Source: Acidimicrobiales bacterium mtb01 (GTDB lineage Bacteria > Actinomycetota > Acidimicrobiia > Acidimicrobiales > Ilumatobacteraceae). From it: a DNA stretch of 64,000 nucleotides. The notes below the pieces were generated by a model that had not been told where the DNA came from, ran no database searches, and was given only the letters and a program-made list of their open reading frames with translations. Where the stretch lies: contig NBNI01000007.1 of assembly GCA_004379135.1 (NCBI GenBank), positions 1,165,501-1,229,500 on the forward strand. The letters are read 5' to 3'. Shown here piece after piece: positions 40,342-48,943 of the stretch. The translations under genes and the position numbers were made by a program. Each line of letters opens with the position of its first letter. Positions within the stretch are counted from its first letter, which is position 1.

Positions 40342-41525
40342 CGACCAGCAACGGCCCCCTCCACGGCATCAAGGTTCTCGATCTCTCGGTGATGATCTCC
40401 GGCCCGCTGGCCGCGATGACCCTCGCCGATCAGGGTGCCGACGTCATCAAGGTCGAGTCACCGGGCATCGGCGACTTCATGCGCTATCTCGGCACGGCCA
40501 AAGGCGGCATGACCGGAATCTTCCTCAACAACAATCGCGGCAAGCGGTCGCTCGTCGTCGATTTGAAGCGACCCGAGGGCGTCGAAGTCCTGAAGGCTCT
40601 CGCCAAGACGGCCGACGTCGTCATCCAGAACTTCCGACCCGGAGCCGTCGAGCGACTCGGTATTGGATTCGACGATCTGAAGGCCGTCAATCCGAACCTC
40701 GTCTACGTGAGCATCAGCGGCTACGGACCCGACGGCCCGGCCAGCGGCCATCGCGTGTACGACAACGTGATCCAGGGTGCATCGGGACTCGCCAGCGTTC
40801 AAGTCGATCCGCAGACCGGCACGCCGTCGCTTTTCCGCACTCTGTTGTGCGACAAGGTCACGTCGTTGAAGGCGGCGCAAGCCATCACGGCGGCTCTTCT
40901 CGCGCGCGAACGCGGTCAGGCCCAGGGTCAGCACATCGTGCTCGCCATGCTCGACGCCGCGATCGCCTTTCTGTGGCCCGACTCGGCCATGGACGCGGTG
41001 CTCCTCGACGACGACGCCAACCGCACCCCCACCATCGCGCAGAACTACGCAGTCACCCGTATGAAGGACGGCTTCGCATCCATCGGTGTGGTGAGCGATT
41101 CCGAATTCAAGGGATTGTGCGAGGCGTACGGTCGACCCGATCTGGCGACCGATGAGCGGTTCTCCACCATGTTCGCGCGCACCGCGAACGCGTCGCAGCT
41201 CGTACCGCTGATGATCGAACTCGCCTCCGAGCGCGGAGTCGACGAGTTCGTCGAGCGGGCGCACGAGTGCGACGTTCCCGCTTCGAAGATCGTCTCGATT
41301 CCCGAACTGCCCTCGCAACCGCAGGTGATCAACAACGCGGTGTTCGTCGAACGCGAACATCCGGTGGCCGGTCGCACCCGCGAACCGCGTCCGGCCGCGC
41401 GCTTCTCGGCCACCCCGGCCCGCGTCGGACGCCACGCCCCGATGCCCGGTGAGCACAGCGACGAAATCGTGACCGAGGTGGGCCTGGATGCGGCGGCGTT
41501 GCGAGCCGCCGGCGTGATCGGCTGA
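40338..41525 (+). CDS. family III CoA-transferase (CaiB/BaiF)
   Basis: Moves CoA between carboxylic acids, 395 residues. The N-terminal motif KVLDLSVMISGPLAAMTLAD and GADVIKVESPGIGD, then NRGKRSLVVDLKRPEG, are family hallmarks; the catalytic Asp should be that in RTLLCDKVTSLKAAQ. ATG 40338 overlaps the MFS stop as ATGA, so amidase, transporter and CoA-transferase form one coupled operon. This would suit degradation of an amide: uptake or export, hydrolysis to an acid, then CoA activation; the order is inference. Confidence 0.94.
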   Translation: MTTSNGPLHGIKVLDLSVMISGPLAAMTLADQGADVIKVESPGIGDFMRYLGTAKGGMTGIFLNNNRGKRSLVVDLKRPEGVEVLKALAKTADVVIQNFRPGAVERLGIGFDDLKAVNPNLVYVSISGYGPDGPASGHRVYDNVIQGASGLASVQVDPQTGTPSLFRTLLCDKVTSLKAAQAITAALLARERGQAQGQHIVLAMLDAAIAFLWPDSAMDAVLLDDDANRTPTIAQNYAVTRMKDGFASIGVVSDSEFKGLCEAYGRPDLATDERFSTMFARTANASQLVPLMIELASERGVDEFVERAHECDVPASKIVSIPELPSQPQVINNAVFVEREHPVAGRTREPRPAARFSATPARVGRHAPMPGEHSDEIVTEVGLDAAALRAAGVIG

Positions 41526-42389
41526 TCAGCCGGCCAGCACGGCGCGGGCCACCAGATCGGTGCCGAACGCCGTCAGGATCGCGAGATACATGAGGCCGGT
41601 CGCGGCCATGACCGCGGAGTACGAGCGTTCACGCAAGGCGCGTTGCGTGACCACGCCGAGCACACCGGTGGTGACGGCACACGCCGCCCAGAACCACCCG
41701 AGTTGACCACCCCAGCCGTCGTCGACGGCACCCGAGAAGACGCTGAACATTCCGGTCGGGAGCAGCATGACCAGCACTTCGGCCGGCCACACGAACAGGA
41801 ACGCCCGCACGATCTCGTTCACGTGGCGGCGCGGGAGCCCGGGCTGCACGAGGTACCAGTGGCCGAGGAGCATCGCGTCGGTCACGAAACCGAGGAACAC
41901 AGCGCCCACGATGATTCGCGCGACGGCGAGTGCATCGTTACCGCCGGCATCGACACCGGCCGCCACCAGACCTACGGTTCCAAAGATCGGTGCGATGAGA
42001 TCGAGGCGCGGATCGAACTCGCGACCCACTCGCTCGCTCGTCACTTCGTCGCGATCGATTCCCGTCATCTCGGCGATTCGTTGACTGCGTCGATCGTGAT
42101 CGGCGAGTTGTCCGCGCACACCGGCCTTGCGTCGCAGGATGCTCGACACGAGCGCGCCAGTGATCGAAACGGCAACAACGACGCTGACGACGTCGCGAAC
42201 GCGAGTGGCCGCTCCCCCGTCGGACGACCACCCGAGAGCGGCGGACGCGATCGCGAGGCACACGAACGTGATGCGCAGCATCCAGCCGTAGCCCAGTCCG
42301 ACCTCACGACGTCGAGTGGTGAACCAGCAACCGATCATCCCGCCCACCGCCCACTGGAGCAGGAACGTCGCCGCGTCGAGTTCGATCAC
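41526..42389 (-). CDS. multi-spanning membrane protein, unknown function
   Basis: Not recognised. 287 residues with about seven or eight hydrophobic segments and a charged cytoplasmic loop of 40 residues (about 88-130, RRKAGVRGQLADHDRRSQRI). One segment pair contains FVTDAMLLGHWYLVQPGLPR, a motif with His-Trp-Tyr close to a membrane edge that may be a functional site. The stop is directly against the convergent CoA-transferase stop. The 158 bases upstream of it, up to the HNH gene, hold nothing I recognise apart from an AT-richer patch. Confidence 0.72.
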   Translation of the reverse strand: MIELDAATFLLQWAVGGMIGCWFTTRRREVGLGYGWMLRITFVCLAIASAALGWSSDGGAATRVRDVVSVVVAVSITGALVSSILRRKAGVRGQLADHDRRSQRIAEMTGIDRDEVTSERVGREFDPRLDLIAPIFGTVGLVAAGVDAGGNDALAVARIIVGAVFLGFVTDAMLLGHWYLVQPGLPRRHVNEIVRAFLFVWPAEVLVMLLPTGMFSVFSGAVDDGWGGQLGWFWAACAVTTGVLGVVTQRALRERSYSAVMAATGLMYLAILTAFGTDLVARAVLAG

Positions 42390-42547
42390 CCCGTCACGCT
42401 AACCAAGAAAATTTCTGGTGAGGGCGAAACTGTGCAACACCCCTTTTCTATGGTGGGAGCACTTCCCGATCGGGCTGGTGTCGCGTGTGTTGCGGCCGAG
42501 GCTCCTGTGTTCTGCGTGTTAGCCGAGTTGTTTCAGGGAGGTGTTGC

Positions 42548-43345
42548 GTGTTGGTGTCGGGCGTGGTTCCGCGGTTGGCCGATCTGCGGGTTCGGCTCGA
42601 TCAGGTTCGTCGTGAACGGGCTCGTCTCGACGCGGTCGAAGCGGCGATCGTGCGCGACATGGATGCGATCACACGCGATCCCAGCCATCCTGATTTCGCG
42701 GTCGCTGACGCCGAACTGGTGCGAGCCGGCTGGTCGCATCGTGATGCGAACCGGGTGATCACCCGTTCGGCCACGTTGGACGAGGTGCCGGGTTTCGATG
42801 TCGCGTTGGCGGAGGGACGGTTGAGTGCCGGTCATGTCGACGCGTTGGCGTCCGGGCTCGGGCGACTGTCCGATGTCGACAAACCGGCCTTGATCGCCCG
42901 TCACGCGACATTGGTGCGTTCAGCCGAGTCGATGACGGTCGACGAGTTCACCAAACACATGAAGACGGCCGTTGCTCGCGCCCAGTCCGATGGAGGACTC
43001 GACCGGTTCGACAAGCAACGTCGTTCCACCTATCTGCGCACCTGGAACGACCCGGACGGGATGATCCATCTGCGCGGCGCGTTCGACCCCGAACGCGGCT
43101 CGATCCTGCTGTCACGCCTCGATCAGCGTGTCGAAGCGATGTTCCATGCTGGAGACCGCGACACCCCGGTCGAGGTGATGCCCGGCATCGAACCCAACGA
43201 CCATCGTCGCGCCCTCGCCCTCATCGACCTCGCCTCCCAGCCGACAACCGTCAACGACAACAACTCGCCTGGTCGTTGCGTCGACGGCCGCATCGCTTCG
43301 TGTCTCGACAGCATGGAGCATCACCGTCGAGGGCGCCTGGACTGA
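42548..43345 (+). pseudogene. DUF222 part of a broken DUF222-HNH (13E12-like) gene
   Basis: N-terminal 265 residues of a 13E12-repeat-type protein: helical DUF222 region, with ARLDAVEAAIVRDMDAI, GRLSAGHVDALASGL and the conserved DPDGMIHLRGAFDPERG. GTG 42548 is preceded by AGGGAGG at 42535-42541, an excellent ribosome binding site. Reading stops at TGA 43343-43345, and the HNH domain follows in the same frame directly after it. The last 30 residues no longer resemble the family, so more than a single point change has happened. These proteins occur in many copies in actinobacterial genomes and are suspected homing or mobile endonucleases. Confidence 0.8.
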
Positions 43346-43702
43346 ATGGGGCTCCATGCAATCGTCTCGACCCGAACGATCCGTCCAGCGACGCAACGGG
43401 CAGCAGCCGACGATTCCGGACCGGAGACAATTGCAGGAGGCCCGCTCGACGATCGTGTGGCGGTCGATCATGCGGGCCGGATGCTGTCGACGGGCCGGAG
43501 ATCCGTCGGCTGCTGCACTCCCGGCTGCGCCGTGAAATTCGCACACACCGAACCACACCACCTGACCCCCTGGGAACACGGCGGACCAACCAACCTCGAC
43601 AACCTGGTCCCGCTCTGCAGCCGACACCACCACACCGTCCACGAAGGCGGCATACCAATCCGACTCGACCCCGTCACCCGACACGTCAAAATCCAGACCT
43701 AG
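43346..43702 (+). pseudogene. HNH endonuclease part of the broken DUF222-HNH gene
   Basis: In frame with the DUF222 part and separated from it only by a TGA. The HNH nuclease core is intact: Cys pair in CCTPGC, then HTEPHHLTPWEHGGPTNLDN and LVPLCSRHHHTVHEGG. The first 70 residues after the stop do not match the linker expected in intact relatives, so this is judged a decayed region. An ATG directly after the TGA could allow separate translation, but no ribosome binding site is seen. Confidence 0.78.
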
Positions 43703-43736
43703 GTGACTCCTTGGCCTCGACACCTAGGCTCTCCCC

Positions 43737-44423
43737 GTGACTCACGGCCGAACTCGACGACTGACGCGCCCTATGAGTGTCGCGTTGCTCACGCTGTCGA
43801 TCGTGCTCGGCGGATGCATCACGGGTGAACGTCCTCGCCTCGTCACCGACGACACCATCCCTTCCATCGACGACACCGCGATCGGTGCGGTCGTCGATGT
43901 CCTGACGGCTGGTTTCGCTTTCGAGTCGGACCTCACATCGTTCCGGGTCGACTATTCCGTGACGACGAAGTTCGGCGGTCAGTCCACCACTGGCTCGATC
44001 TCGGTCGACCGCGCCCTGGGCACCAGTGTCCAGATCGCCGAGGTTCGCTTCGTGTTCGCGGCCGACGGTTCGACCGCCACCTGTTCGACCACCACGAGCG
44101 ACTGCCGGCCCGGCATCGACGAGACGCGGGTGTCGGACCGTATGGTGAACTCACGCATTTTCCAAGGCGCGATCATCGACCGACTCGAACAGGACGCCGT
44201 GGTCGCCGTGGGCGACTCTCGAGCGTCCACGCGCACGGTCGCCGACCGACCCGCCACGTGCACCACGGTTCCCGTTGTCGATTCCACCGGCATCACCCGC
44301 GAGAAGTCGTACTGCGCGTTCGACGAACTCGGTGTGCTGGCCTACCTCGACACGGCCGACCTGCTGATCGAAGCCACGGCGGTCACCCCAACTGCTGATC
44401 CCGGCGCGTTCGCGACGTCATGA
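43737..44423 (+). CDS. putative lipoprotein, unknown function
   Basis: Not recognised. 228 residues with a basic N-terminus, a hydrophobic stretch and a lipobox LGGC with Cys27, so it should be exported and lipid-anchored. The mature part is a beta-rich domain (about 60-215) with four cysteines after the lipobox (ATCSTTTSDCRPG, ATCTT and SYCAF), probably two disulfides. It resembles small LppX/LprG-like lipoproteins only in general layout. GTG start 43737. Its stop lies in the first copy of a short tandem repeat. Confidence 0.78.
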   Translation: MTHGRTRRLTRPMSVALLTLSIVLGGCITGERPRLVTDDTIPSIDDTAIGAVVDVLTAGFAFESDLTSFRVDYSVTTKFGGQSTTGSISVDRALGTSVQIAEVRFVFAADGSTATCSTTTSDCRPGIDETRVSDRMVNSRIFQGAIIDRLEQDAVVAVGDSRASTRTVADRPATCTTVPVVDSTGITREKSYCAFDELGVLAYLDTADLLIEATAVTPTADPGAFATS

Positions 44424-44450
44424 ACATGCGTGAACGCGCGTGAACGCGCG
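44421..44450. repeat. three copies of a 10-base tandem repeat at a gene end
   Basis: TGAACATGCG, TGAACGCGCG and TGAACGCGCG follow each other, beginning with the stop codon of the lipoprotein gene. A short hairpin GAACG-TGAT-CGTTC (44456-44469) lies just after, at the convergent NlpC/P60 stop. Possibly a slipped-strand repeat; no function seen. Confidence 0.6.
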
Positions 44451-44467
44451 CGGACGAACGTGATCGT

Positions 44468-45136
44468 TCAGCTCGGGTCGAAGAACTGACTCCGCGCGAA
44501 CGAACGTTCCGACAGCATCTGCACTTCGACGAATTCACCCGACTGCGGTGAGTGAACGATGGCGCGACCCACGCCGAGCCACATCATCACGTGGCCGGGA
44601 TAACGAAGGAGATCACCGGCTTGTGCGGTGTCGACGGTGCGCGGATCACCCGCACGCCACTGCTGCGTCGAGTTGCGCGGCAACGAATGCCCGGCCTGGG
44701 CCCAGGCCCAGGTGGTGAGGCCCGAGCAATCGAATCCGCGCTCCGGGTCGGACGTGCGACGGCGGTACGGCGTGCCGATTTGAGCGAGAGCCGCCATCAA
44801 CGCGATTTGGTGCTCGGCATCGGCACGCGACCAGGCCGCTTCGAGAACGGCCGGGTCGATCTCGAGTCGAAGTCCGACTTCTTCGGCCACTTCACGGCGC
44901 CACGCCGCGAACGACGGCGTCGTGGTGCGCGCCAACACCAACGCACCCGATGCCATCTCGGCGATCGGATCGGCCAGGCGAGCCGGCGCGGCCTGGACCG
45001 CCGATCCACCGAGCACCGGATCTCCGAACGAGACGATGACCGCCGTCGAGGCGAAGAAGAGAGCCAGGAGTCGGCGGACGTGGGACATTCCACGACCACG
45101 CGACACGACACGAGAACTGAGATCGCTGGTGTTCAC
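44468..45136 (-). CDS. secreted NlpC/P60 cell-wall hydrolase
   Basis: Peptidoglycan peptidase that cleaves stem or cross-link peptides. 222 residues: N-terminal basic region and hydrophobic signal (about 17-45, LLALFFASTAVIVSFG), an inter-domain helix region (60-118) and the NlpC/P60 domain (about 118-222) with catalytic Cys137 in RGFDCSGLTTWAW, His182 in GHVMMWLG and a third polar residue His195. Start ATG 45136; an internal ATG at residue 17 gives a more regular signal peptide. The 163-base space to the next gene is GC-poor in the middle (about 45200-45230), the likely promoter region. Confidence 0.9.
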   Translation of the reverse strand: MNTSDLSSRVVSRGRGMSHVRRLLALFFASTAVIVSFGDPVLGGSAVQAAPARLADPIAEMASGALVLARTTTPSFAAWRREVAEEVGLRLEIDPAVLEAAWSRADAEHQIALMAALAQIGTPYRRRTSDPERGFDCSGLTTWAWAQAGHSLPRNSTQQWRAGDPRTVDTAQAGDLLRYPGHVMMWLGVGRAIVHSPQSGEFVEVQMLSERSFARSQFFDPS

Positions 45137-45299
45137 TGCTCACCTCCCGCCGTCGGGACTGGTTCACCGATCGACCCCGGGCCAACCGTCAGAAGACCGC
45201 AACGGTAATGCAATGAAAATGAAACATTCAAGGGCGGGGTCGAGAACGCCCCGACTCGGTCCGCTAAAACCTCCCCCGAACCCCACGAAAGCCCTGCTC

Positions 45300-45875
45300 A
45301 TGGGGCAAAGTGGGGTTGTGACAACAGTCGCCATCGTCCTGGCCGCCGGAGCCGGCTCGCGGTTCTCCGGCCCGAGCCACAAGCTCCTGTCCCACATCGG
45401 AGGGGTCACGGTCGCGGGGCGGGCCATCGACGCCGCCCGCATGGCCGGCATCGGCGCCGTGGTCGTGGTCATCGGCGCGATCGACCTGCCCGCCGACGTC
45501 ACCGCCGGCTGCCTGGTGGTGCGCAACCCGAAGTGGGCCGATGGCCAGGCCACATCGGTCCAGTGCGGGCTGGACGCCGCGCGCGAGAAGGGAGCTGAAG
45601 TGGCGGTGATCGGGCTGGCCGATCAACCATTCGTCACACCCGACGCGTGGCGTGCGGTCGCCGGATCGACATCGCCCATCGCGGTCGCCACGTACGACGG
45701 AGTCCGAGGCAATCCCGTTCGTCTGCACAAGTCGGTCTGGCCACTACTGCCGGCCGAGGGTGACAGTGGCGCGCGCGACCTCATTCGCCTGCGCCCCGAT
45801 TTGGTTTCGGAAGTAGCCTGCGAAGGCTCGAGTGCCGACATCGACACGCAGGAGGATCTCGACTCATGGACCTGA
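45300..45875 (+). CDS. MocA/CoxI-like molybdenum cofactor nucleotidyltransferase
   Basis: NTP-transferase fold enzyme of about 191 residues (185 from GTG 45318). The nucleotide loop VLAAGAGSRFSGPSHKLLS and the metal-binding site IGLADQPFVTPDAWR match MobA/MocA proteins, which attach CMP or GMP to molybdopterin; MocA makes the cytosine form used by CO dehydrogenase and xanthine-dehydrogenase-type enzymes. Next to it is CoxG, as in CO dehydrogenase clusters. The start overlaps no gene. End overlaps CoxG by ten bases. Confidence 0.88.
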   Translation: MGQSGVVTTVAIVLAAGAGSRFSGPSHKLLSHIGGVTVAGRAIDAARMAGIGAVVVVIGAIDLPADVTAGCLVVRNPKWADGQATSVQCGLDAAREKGAEVAVIGLADQPFVTPDAWRAVAGSTSPIAVATYDGVRGNPVRLHKSVWPLLPAEGDSGARDLIRLRPDLVSEVACEGSSADIDTQEDLDSWT

Positions 45876-46540
45876 ATCATTCGTTCACCGTCAATCGATC
45901 GATCGCCGAGACCTGGATCGTCCTCACCAACCTCGAGCGCCTCGCTCCATGCCTCCCCGGCGCCGAACTCCAGGAGGTTCACGGCGATGTGTACAAGGGC
46001 GTCGTGAAGATCAAGGTCGGCCCCATTACCGCGCAGTTCAAGGGTGAAGCGCAGTTCGCCGAGATGGACGCCAGCGGCTATAAGGCCGTTCTCAAGGCGA
46101 GCGGTCGCGACACCGGCGGCAAGGGCAATGCTTCGGCCACCATCACGGCGACCCTCACCGAGATCTCGCCCACCGCCACCACCTGCAATGTGGTCACCGA
46201 CCTGTCGATCACCGGCAAGGTCGCCCAGTTCGGTCGTGGCGCGCTCGCCGACGTGAGCGACAAGTTGCTCGGCCAGTTCTCCGACAACCTCAACGCGCTC
46301 ATCGAGCGTGAGGGCACGGGTGCCCCCGCCCCGGCTGCTCCCGCCGCTGCGACCCCGAGCACCGACGCATCGGGTCAGCCGACCGTGCGGAAGATCGAAG
46401 GCCCCGCCGCCGAGCCGTTGAACCTCGGTGACGTTGCCGGTGGTGCAGTGATGAAGCGCTTCCTGCCGATCGCCGCCGGTGTGGCCGCCGCATTGCTCTT
46501 CTTGCGCGGACTCTTCCGCCGCCGCCGCCGCAAGAGTTGA
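45866..46540 (+). CDS. CoxG-family SRPBCC protein with C-terminal membrane anchor
   Basis: 224 residues. Residues 1-145 are the COXG SRPBCC fold (LNHSFTVNRSIAETW near the start, KGVVKIKVGPITAQFKGEAQ, and the long C-terminal helix). A Pro/Ala-rich spacer follows, then a hydrophobic tail (about 200-218, FLPIAAGVAAALLFLRG) and a final basic cluster RRRRRKS, as expected for a tail anchored to the inner membrane face. CoxG proteins tether CO dehydrogenase to the membrane and hand electrons to quinone. Good ribosome binding site AGGAGG at 45850-45855. The following gene starts in its stop codon (TTGA). Confidence 0.93.
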   Translation: MDLNHSFTVNRSIAETWIVLTNLERLAPCLPGAELQEVHGDVYKGVVKIKVGPITAQFKGEAQFAEMDASGYKAVLKASGRDTGGKGNASATITATLTEISPTATTCNVVTDLSITGKVAQFGRGALADVSDKLLGQFSDNLNALIEREGTGAPAPAAPAAATPSTDASGQPTVRKIEGPAAEPLNLGDVAGGAVMKRFLPIAAGVAAALLFLRGLFRRRRRKS

Positions 46541-47043
46541 GCAAAAAGACGAGCGACCACACGAGCGACCACGACCTCGCGCTGGTTCAGGAACTCCTGG
46601 GCCGCCCGCCGAGCGGGAAGTTCGCCGTGGTGGTTCGCGACGCCGAGGGTGGCCCCATCGTCATCCGCAATCATCCGTTGCTCGACGACGGAACTCCGAT
46701 GCCCACGCTCTACTGGCTCTGTGGACGCCATGAAGTGGTGGCGGTGAGCCGTCTCGAAGCCGACGGCGGAGTCGACCGCGCCGAAGCCGAGGTCGACGCC
46801 GACGAGTTGGCCACCGCGCACGCGCGTTACGCCGCCGAACGCGACGCTCTCATCCCACCCGATCACAGCGGACCACGTCCGAGTGGCGGCGTGAGCGGTA
46901 CGCGAACCGGCGTGAAGTGCCTGCACGGTCATTACGCCTACTTCCTCGCCGGCGGGGACGACCCGGTCGGCCGCTGGGTCGATGCTCGCCTTCGCTCGGC
47001 TGATCGCGATGGCGAGACACGAGTTCGGGGTCACGAGTCATGA
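46537..47043 (+). CDS. DUF501 protein
   Basis: 168 residues, TTG start overlapping the CoxG stop. Conserved DUF501 parts are GTRTGVKCLHGHYAYFLAGG and DDPVGRWVDARL near the C-terminus, the Cys-His pair of the family, and RNHPLLDDGTPMPTLYW in the middle. No biochemical role is established for DUF501. It is classically found beside an exopolyphosphatase in actinobacteria, as here. It is cytoplasmic (no signal or membrane segment). Confidence 0.9.
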   Translation: MSKKTSDHTSDHDLALVQELLGRPPSGKFAVVVRDAEGGPIVIRNHPLLDDGTPMPTLYWLCGRHEVVAVSRLEADGGVDRAEAEVDADELATAHARYAAERDALIPPDHSGPRPSGGVSGTRTGVKCLHGHYAYFLAGGDDPVGRWVDARLRSADRDGETRVRGHES

Positions 47044-47975
47044 GCCCGAGACGAGTCGCATCGATCGACATCGGCACCAACTCCACCAACCTTCTCGTGT
47101 GCGACGACGACGGGACCACGTTGCGCCGCATCGTGACGGTCACACGATTGGGCGCCGGCGTCGACCGAACCAAGCGGCTCGACGACGATGCGGTCGCCCG
47201 CACACTCACGTGCCTGAGCGGGTATCGGAGCGTCCTCGACGAGTTGGCGGTCGATCGCCTGCGGGTCACGGCAACCAGTGCCACTCGTGACGCATCGAAC
47301 GGCCTCGCGTTCCTGGATTCGGTCGCGACGGCGACACGGAGTGTCCCCGAATTGCTGAGTGGAGACGACGAGGCCCGTCTGTCGCACCGCGGTGCCACGA
47401 CCGGCCTGACGGTGCCGCCTGGTTTCCACCTCGTCGTCGACATCGGTGGCGGCTCCACCGAACTCATTCTCGGCGAACTGATGGGCGGTCGACCCACGGT
47501 GGTTGCCGCGCGCAGCATCGACGTCGGCGCGGTGCGCCTTACCGATCGCCACTTCACCGCCGACCCGCCACGCCCGGAAGAACTCACCAACGCGATCGGC
47601 GACACCTACGACTTGATCGACGACGTGATCCGCGAGATTCCCGACGTCGTCGGCGCGACCCACTTCATCGGGACGGCCGGCACCATCGTCACCACCGCCG
47701 CCGTGGAGATGGGTCAGCGCGTCTTCGATCCGGCGGCACTGCACGGATTCGCCCTCGAGCGCGCCGCCGTGGAGGACGTCTTTCGTACCCTCGCCACCGA
47801 GCCGCTGGCCGACCGCGTGCACAACCCAGGCCTGCCCCGCGACCGGGCCGACGTGATCGTCGGCGGCCTGTGCGTCCTGGTCGCCCTGATGCGCCGCTTC
47901 GACGCGCCTGCAATCACGGTGTCTGCGCACAACCTGATGGACGGCGTCTGTGCTGAACTGCGGGGTGCACCATGA
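47040..47975 (+). CDS. exopolyphosphatase / pppGpp phosphohydrolase
   Basis: Ppx/GppA family, 311 residues, with the actin-like ATPase fold: N-terminal VASIDIGTNSTNLLVCDDDG, the second phosphate motif VVDIGGGSTELILGELM, and the third near HFIGTAGTIVTTAAVEM. It hydrolyses polyphosphate or pppGpp. Short (only the two core domains, no C-terminal HD part) as in actinobacterial Ppx. ATGA overlaps on both sides couple it to DUF501 and the acetyltransferase. Confidence 0.93.
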   Translation: MSPRRVASIDIGTNSTNLLVCDDDGTTLRRIVTVTRLGAGVDRTKRLDDDAVARTLTCLSGYRSVLDELAVDRLRVTATSATRDASNGLAFLDSVATATRSVPELLSGDDEARLSHRGATTGLTVPPGFHLVVDIGGGSTELILGELMGGRPTVVAARSIDVGAVRLTDRHFTADPPRPEELTNAIGDTYDLIDDVIREIPDVVGATHFIGTAGTIVTTAAVEMGQRVFDPAALHGFALERAAVEDVFRTLATEPLADRVHNPGLPRDRADVIVGGLCVLVALMRRFDAPAITVSAHNLMDGVCAELRGAP

Positions 47976-48622
47976 CCCGCACGTCACGCCACACCGATCA
48001 CCCGGCCCGAACATCGGGTTCGTTGCGCCTCTACGGGCGCCGGGTCATGTTGCGTCCGCTCGTCGCTCCCGACTTTCCGGCCTGGTCGGAAGTCAGGCGT
48101 CGCAACCACGACTGGCTCACCGTCTGGGAACCGCAGCGCATTCCGCACGCACCCGACCCGAGCACCGATCGTGACGCGTTCACGTCGCGCTGCAATCTCC
48201 AGGAACGCGACCGTCAGACCGGTGTCTCGTACGCCTTCGGGTTGTTCGTCGACAACGCTTTCGCGGGTCAGGTGAACCTCAACAACGTCGTCCGCGGAGC
48301 CTTGCAGAGCGGAACCATCGGCTACTGGATCGACCAGGCCCGGGCCGGCCATGGCTATGTCGCCGAAGCGGTGGTGGTCGTTTTGCGTTACGCGTTCGAA
48401 GAACTCGACCTGCATCGCGTCGAGATCTGCATCGTCCCGCGCAATCACAACAGCCACCGCGTGATGGAGAAACTCGACATCCGCAACGAAGGTGTCGCCC
48501 TGCGCTTCCTCGAGATCAACGGCGTGTGGGAAGACCACGTGCGTTACGGAATCACCGCCGAGGAATGGGCCGAGCGGCGCGACGACTTCGCGAACGCGTG
48601 GCTCACTGTCACGCCGGGTTGA
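47972..48622 (+). CDS. RimJ/RimL-type GNAT acetyltransferase
   Basis: N-acetyltransferase fold, 216 residues. The acetyl-CoA-binding segment reads TIGYWIDQARAGHGYVAEAV (about residues 111-130), followed by LDLHRVEICIVPRNHNSHRV and MEKLDIRNEG, all characteristic of the RimJ/RimL group that acetylates N-terminal amines of ribosomal proteins and other targets. ATGA overlap with ppx. Substrate unknown. Confidence 0.9.
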   Translation: MTRTSRHTDHPARTSGSLRLYGRRVMLRPLVAPDFPAWSEVRRRNHDWLTVWEPQRIPHAPDPSTDRDAFTSRCNLQERDRQTGVSYAFGLFVDNAFAGQVNLNNVVRGALQSGTIGYWIDQARAGHGYVAEAVVVVLRYAFEELDLHRVEICIVPRNHNSHRVMEKLDIRNEGVALRFLEINGVWEDHVRYGITAEEWAERRDDFANAWLTVTPG

Positions 48623-48943
48623 TCAAGCAGATTCAGCGAGACGTCGCCAGGCGGCGTTCTTCTGCCGCCTGACCACGGTGCGCCGCTTCCAATCCTTGCG
48701 CTTCCAGTGCCTCAGCCGACGCGTCGAGTCGAGTTTCTTGATCGCTCGCTCGGCGTCGTGATGATGCGTGGGCTTCCACTCGGCGCCCGGATCGATCACG
48801 TCGTCGGGTTCGACTCCGTGCGACACCAGCCCGGCCAACTCGTGCAGTTCGCCCTTCACGCGATGGCGCTCGTTGTGCGCGTGGGCCCGCAATTCGGCCC
48901 GGGGCAGCGGTACCGCCTCGTCCGAACGATGGCGCTTGCTCAT
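48623..48943 (-). CDS. small basic conserved hypothetical protein
   Basis: Not recognised. 106 residues, very basic, helical, with repeated Arg/Lys clusters (KKLDSTRRLRHWKRKDWKRR near the C-terminus), which would suit binding to nucleic acid or membrane, but no known fold is evident. A strong ribosome binding site AAAGGGGG is just upstream of ATG 48943. Its end is adjacent to the convergent acetyltransferase stop. The 124 bases between it and the next gene hold only a weak hairpin at 49040-49065. Confidence 0.65.
   Translation of the reverse strand: MSKRHRSDEAVPLPRAELRAHAHNERHRVKGELHELAGLVSHGVEPDDVIDPGAEWKPTHHHDAERAIKKLDSTRRLRHWKRKDWKRRTVVRRQKNAAWRRLAESA

Noticed and set aside
43343-43345. 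Selenocysteine or readthrough at the TGA in the HNH gene
   Set aside because: No nearby SECIS-like structure, the flanking residues do not fit the family, and DUF222-HNH proteins are not selenoproteins; decay is simpler.
45137-45299. Possible c-di-AMP (ydaO-type) riboswitch upstream of the NlpC/P60 gene
   Set aside because: I looked because such genes often carry it in actinobacteria. Short matches to its conserved pieces were not in the right order or pairing, so it is not claimed.
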